A stretch of DNA of 64,000 bases from Planctomycetota bacterium (GTDB taxonomy: Bacteria; Planctomycetota; Uabimicrobiia; Uabimicrobiales; Uabimicrobiaceae). Location: assembly GCA_029260735.1 (NCBI GenBank), contig JAJDCR010000084.1, positions 25,179 through 89,178 on the forward strand, read 5' to 3'. Every line of letters begins with the position of its first letter. The stretch's first letter is position 1. The notes below the pieces were generated by a model. The model saw only the letters and a program-made list of their open reading frames with translations. It was not told the origin of the DNA and did not search any database. Shown piece after piece: positions 61,187 through 64,000 of this stretch. The position numbers and the translations under genes are program-made.

Positions 61187-61539
61187 GGCCTCAATATTTA
61201 CTGCAATATTTATGGATCTCTGTCATAATCGGAGTATCCCTTCTTCTGAGCGCTTGCCAGCAACCCCTTTGGGAATACAACGTCGAAGTTCTCAACCCTG
61301 GCTCAAAAAGTGAAGGAAGGAGAGGACATCTCTCTTACAAGGAACAAGAAATACAAGGCATCAACTCCCGCTTATTAACCCCTATCGGACTCTTTGAATT
61401 TCGTTATGCAAAGAAACCATGGGAAGACCAAGGCTGGTTCCAGCTTAGCCCAAACACAAATGTTGTCGAAGAAAATGTTTACCTTATCGATCGAGAAGTT
61501 TGGGTAGAGCCAGAAAAGTTAAGCAAGTACTATGACTAA
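61183..61539 (+). CDS. Small lipoprotein
   Basis: 118 residues. GTG start at 61183, overlapping kmo by 4 nt, with AGGAGA upstream. A long signal region ends in LLLSAC, a lipobox. The rest (ending ...WVEPEKLSKYYD) has no family I know. Position in the operon after kmo suggests co-expression; the function is unknown. Confidence 0.7.
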   Translation: MRPQYLLQYLWISVIIGVSLLLSACQQPLWEYNVEVLNPGSKSEGRRGHLSYKEQEIQGINSRLLTPIGLFEFRYAKKPWEDQGWFQLSPNTNVVEENVYLIDREVWVEPEKLSKYYD

Positions 61540-62842
61540 AAGCACATGGTTTTCAAAAATCTATGGTGCTTTGATTCAAGATAAAAAAATCTTTCTTGTT
61601 TCAAAAGGAGAGAACTGGTCTTTGCCTCTTATTGAAATCCCTCACAAAACTTGGATCAAATCGAGCCAAGAAATGAACCAAGCGATGGATAAGCAACTGG
61701 GCACTCCAGTTCTCTTTCTCCACTGTGCCTCTTTTCAACGCAACTTAGAAAAGTGTTGTATTGAAAGTGTCTTTGTTTTAGAGAGTCGAAAAACCACTGA
61801 GACTCTACCCGAAGGAAAATGGTTCACAAAAAAAGAATTGATAGAAGTCCCCTTTTATTCTAGCGGTCAAAAATCTCTTATAGAAAAACTCTTAGAGGAG
61901 CGTGAAAAGAAAAACTTTCCCCCTGAAAGATCTCCTTGGGCAAAACCAGGTTGGTTCTCCCTCGCCAGCCAGTGGATAAAAGAAGAACTAGAGAAGCAAG
62001 GCTATAGTTTGGGAAAAGTAGAACCTTTTTGCACAGGTTTTAACTCTTGTCTTCTACAAATCCCCACCGATCAAGGTAATATCTATCTTAAGGCCTCACC
62101 TATATGGGAAGGGGCTTCCCACGAACCCCAAGTTCTCTTCGCTCTAGCCAATCTATTCCCCACCAAGATCCCCCAACCCATTGCTATCGAAAAAGAAAAA
62201 AGATGGATGCTCCTGAGCGATTTTGGTTCAACCATTGGTTTTTCTCCAACCCTGGCAAAAAAAAATGCCCTTCTCAGCCAATTTGCCCAACTCCAAATCG
62301 AAGCCATTTCTCAAAAAGAACATCTCCTAGAGTTTGGTTGCTGGGAGCACAGCCTAGAGCAAATGCCCTCTCAAATAGAGGAACTATTCTTTGATGAACA
62401 AGCTCTCGCAGGCTTAAGCAAAAAAGAAATATCAACCTTGCAATCCCAAATTCCTAAACTCCAAGCCAAAGCCCAAAAACTCAGCACCTACAACATCCCC
62501 CCAACCTTAGTCCATGGAGATCTTCATCTCGGCAATGTTGCTTTCGTCGAAGAAAAATGTATGTTTTTTGACTGGGCCAGTGCTGCGATTTCTCATCCTT
62601 TTTTTGACTTGGTTTGGTTGTATCTCGATAATCCGACAGAGAGACACAAATTGATATCGACTTACTTAAAAGAGTGGGAAGGGTTTGAATCTCCCCAGCG
62701 GCTCGAAGAAGCCTGGGACTTAGCCCGTCCCTTGGCCTTTGTCTACCACGCACTTTACTACCGCCAACTTTTTGCTCATATGGAAGAAGCTTCTCGTAAG
62801 GGATTTGATAATCCGGTTGTATTCTTTTTGACTGCCGAATGA
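61532..62842 (+). CDS. NUDIX-like plus aminoglycoside-phosphotransferase-fold protein
   Basis: 436 residues. The N-terminal 110 residues resemble a degenerate NUDIX domain (GALIQDKKIFLVSKGENWSLP), in which no clear REUXEEXGU box is visible. The C-terminal part (about 150-430) has the kinase-like APH fold, with VHGDLHLGN (catalytic loop) and FFDWASA (metal Asp). Substrate unknown; small-molecule kinase or phosphotransferase. It overlaps the lipoprotein gene by 8 nt, so it is the fourth gene of the kynurenine operon. Confidence 0.75.
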   Translation: MTKSTWFSKIYGALIQDKKIFLVSKGENWSLPLIEIPHKTWIKSSQEMNQAMDKQLGTPVLFLHCASFQRNLEKCCIESVFVLESRKTTETLPEGKWFTKKELIEVPFYSSGQKSLIEKLLEEREKKNFPPERSPWAKPGWFSLASQWIKEELEKQGYSLGKVEPFCTGFNSCLLQIPTDQGNIYLKASPIWEGASHEPQVLFALANLFPTKIPQPIAIEKEKRWMLLSDFGSTIGFSPTLAKKNALLSQFAQLQIEAISQKEHLLEFGCWEHSLEQMPSQIEELFFDEQALAGLSKKEISTLQSQIPKLQAKAQKLSTYNIPPTLVHGDLHLGNVAFVEEKCMFFDWASAAISHPFFDLVWLYLDNPTERHKLISTYLKEWEGFESPQRLEEAWDLARPLAFVYHALYYRQLFAHMEEASRKGFDNPVVFFLTAE

Positions 62843-62857
62843 ACCGCAGAGTTGACC

Positions 62858-63135
62858 GCAGATTAAACGGATTTGTCGGATTTCGCTGATTTTTGTTTGC
62901 TTATTGACGATTGGTTGGGTGCGCTTCGCTTTTGATGGGTTTAGTTGTCTGAACCGCTGATTAAACGGATTGAATGGATTACGCAGATTTTTGTTTGCAG
63001 ATTAAACGGATTTGTCGGATTTCGCAGATTTTTGTTTGCTTATTGACGGTTGCCTGTGTGCGCTTCGCTTTTGATGGGTTTAGTTGTCTGAACCGCTGAT
63101 TAAACGGATTTATCGGATTTCGCTGATTTTTGTTT
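62858..63135. repeat. Tandem duplication of a 139-bp repeat unit
   Basis: GCAGATTAAACGGATTTGTC starts copy 1 at 62858 and recurs at 62997, and TTATTGACG(A/G)TTG recurs at the same 139-bp offset (62901 and 63040). Each unit holds GCTTCGCTTTTGATGGG and a CGCTGATTAAACGGATT core. The core GATTAAACGGATT and GATTTTTGTTTG motifs occur again at 63895-64000. This fills nearly all of the 344-bp gap 62843-63186; I see no gene. Confidence 0.85.
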
Positions 63136-63186
63136 GTGGTTTACTATTTTCTGTGATAAGAGTTTTCCTTTTTCAAAGAGAAAGAT

Positions 63187-63897
63187 ATGCATAATTTAAC
63201 AGATAAATACCATGCTTTTCTAATGTATGACGAACTTGAGGAGTATGAAGAGATTATTGATGATCTGAGTCAGTTTATAAAGAAAAACCCGGAGCATTCT
63301 ATTGCTTACCATAACCGCGGAGTGGCTTACTGGGAAAGTGGGGAAAAGAAGAAGGCAAGAAAAGACTTTGATCGGGCAGTTGAGCTCGATCAAAACTCCA
63401 CCATCTACTTCAGCCGAGCCCAATTTTTACAAACCGAGGGTAAAATAGAAGAGGCGGAAAAAGATTTTCAGAGAGCGGTAGACTTATCTCCTAATGATCC
63501 TCTGTCTTTTCGAATGCGAGGAACTTTTTATGAAGAAATTAAGGAGTGGGACAAAGCTATTACTGATTATACAAAGGCCATTAACTTGGCCCCCGAGTTT
63601 GGTTATACCTATAAAAAAAGGGCGGAGGTTTATAAGAAAAAAGGAGAAAAAGTTGCTTGCGAAGCTGATATGAAGGCTTGGAAAAAGTGCGAAAAGGAAG
63701 AGAAAGAGAAGAGAAAAGCGATCAAAGAAAAAGTAGAAAAATTCATTTGCCCAGACACAGGAAAACCCTTTCGGCGAGGATCTTGGGTGGGAGAGTGCTC
63801 TGTCGAAAAGGATGGGAGTTCGCTTGGGCCGATTTTACAAAATGGGCAGTACTATTACCGTTTTACTTGGGACGGAGATTATGTCGGGAAAGACTGA
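63187..63897 (+). CDS. TPR-repeat protein
   Basis: 236 residues, no signal peptide. Four TPR motifs (about 10-145; each like AYHNRGVAYWESGEKKKARKDFDRAVELD) are followed by a Lys/Glu-rich coil (160-190) and a small C-terminal domain with CPDTGKPF and SWVGECSV, which looks like a short zinc- or fold-stabilising motif. Function: protein-protein contact. The start at 63187 has AAAGAGAAAG upstream. It is flanked by repeats on both sides. Confidence 0.78.
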   Translation: MHNLTDKYHAFLMYDELEEYEEIIDDLSQFIKKNPEHSIAYHNRGVAYWESGEKKKARKDFDRAVELDQNSTIYFSRAQFLQTEGKIEEAEKDFQRAVDLSPNDPLSFRMRGTFYEEIKEWDKAITDYTKAINLAPEFGYTYKKRAEVYKKKGEKVACEADMKAWKKCEKEEKEKRKAIKEKVEKFICPDTGKPFRRGSWVGECSVEKDGSSLGPILQNGQYYYRFTWDGDYVGKD

Positions 63898-64000
63898 CCG
63901 CAGATTAAGCTGATTGATCGGATTAAATCTGATTTTTGTTTACAAGTACAAAATCATACGCCACAAACCACAAACAAAAATCTGCGTAATCAAATAAATC
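63895..64000. repeat. Further copies of the GATTAAACGG/CAGATTTTTGTTTG repeat family
   Basis: Copies occur in both orientations: ACCGCAGATTAAGCTGATT then GATTTTTGTTTAC (plus), and AAACAAAAATCTGCGTAATC (the reverse complement of GATTACGCAGATTTTTGTTT, found at 62977-62996). These can form an inverted repeat across about 60 bp. It may continue past the window edge. Confidence 0.7.

Noticed and set aside
1..64000. tRNA, rRNA or riboswitch genes
   Set aside because: I scanned intergenic regions for CCA-ending cloverleafs, GTTCRANYC-like arms and known riboswitch cores and saw none; a covariance search would be needed to be sure.

Overview
This is about 64 kb of an AT-rich bacterial chromosome. It carries 47 well-supported protein genes plus a weak 40-codon ORF, and I found no tRNA, rRNA, CRISPR array or phage. 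Several traits point to the Planctomycetes-Verrucomicrobia-Lentisphaerae region of the tree or a similar Gram-negative lineage: two secreted LamG proteins with PEP-CTERM-like tails, Sel1, HEAT, TPR and YWTD repeat proteins, an FHA-linked histidine kinase, class III cyclases, a kynurenine pathway, and many dispersed palindromic repeats. This placement is an inference and no marker gene settles it.

Layout. 1-5.4 kb: a truncated YWTD beta-propeller protein, a small membrane protein, an LplT-like transporter with an extra loop, a zinc-finger protein and a BadF-type sugar kinase. 5.8-9.7 kb: an operon of an FHA-GAF histidine kinase, a sodium:solute symporter and a small membrane protein with a Ser-rich acidic tail. 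10-13.5 kb: an esterase, a palindromic element, a Sel1-repeat protein and an Ig-like secreted protein. 13.6-17.6 kb: an orphan YgiT-type zinc finger, cytidine deaminase, a McrB/McrC restriction pair and an FmdB-like protein. 17.7-21.2 kb: two tandem HAMP-cyclases. 21.5-25 kb: mtaB, miaB and an MBL-fold hydrolase. 25-46.3 kb: an amino-acid racemase overlapping a two-module NRPS, a few small genes, then a three-module NRPS with a terminal thioesterase. 46.4-56.2 kb: mixed metabolic genes, including a MocR regulator divergent from a flavin-type oxidase, a GCS2-like ligase and an NhaC antiporter. 56.2-62.8 kb: a kynurenine block (ACMSD divergent from kynureninase and kynurenine monooxygenase). 62.8-64 kb: a repeat field and a TPR protein.

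The most striking signal is the cyclase pair. The upstream protein keeps both metal-binding Asp residues but has lost the transition-state Asn and Arg (Gln and Glu instead). The downstream protein keeps Asn and Arg but has Thr in place of the second metal Asp. The defects are complementary, as in the C1/C2 halves of mammalian adenylyl cyclase, so the two may work only as a heterodimer with one active site.

The NRPS genes total five modules. The binding-pocket residues of the first two read as Ser and Cys. Modules 3 and 4 look like a duplication, and both carry short palindromic DNA repeats (consensus GGTGTCTGGCACC) inserted in frame within their adenylation domains. A 0.2-kb terminal-inverted-repeat element occurs once before and once after the second NRPS gene.
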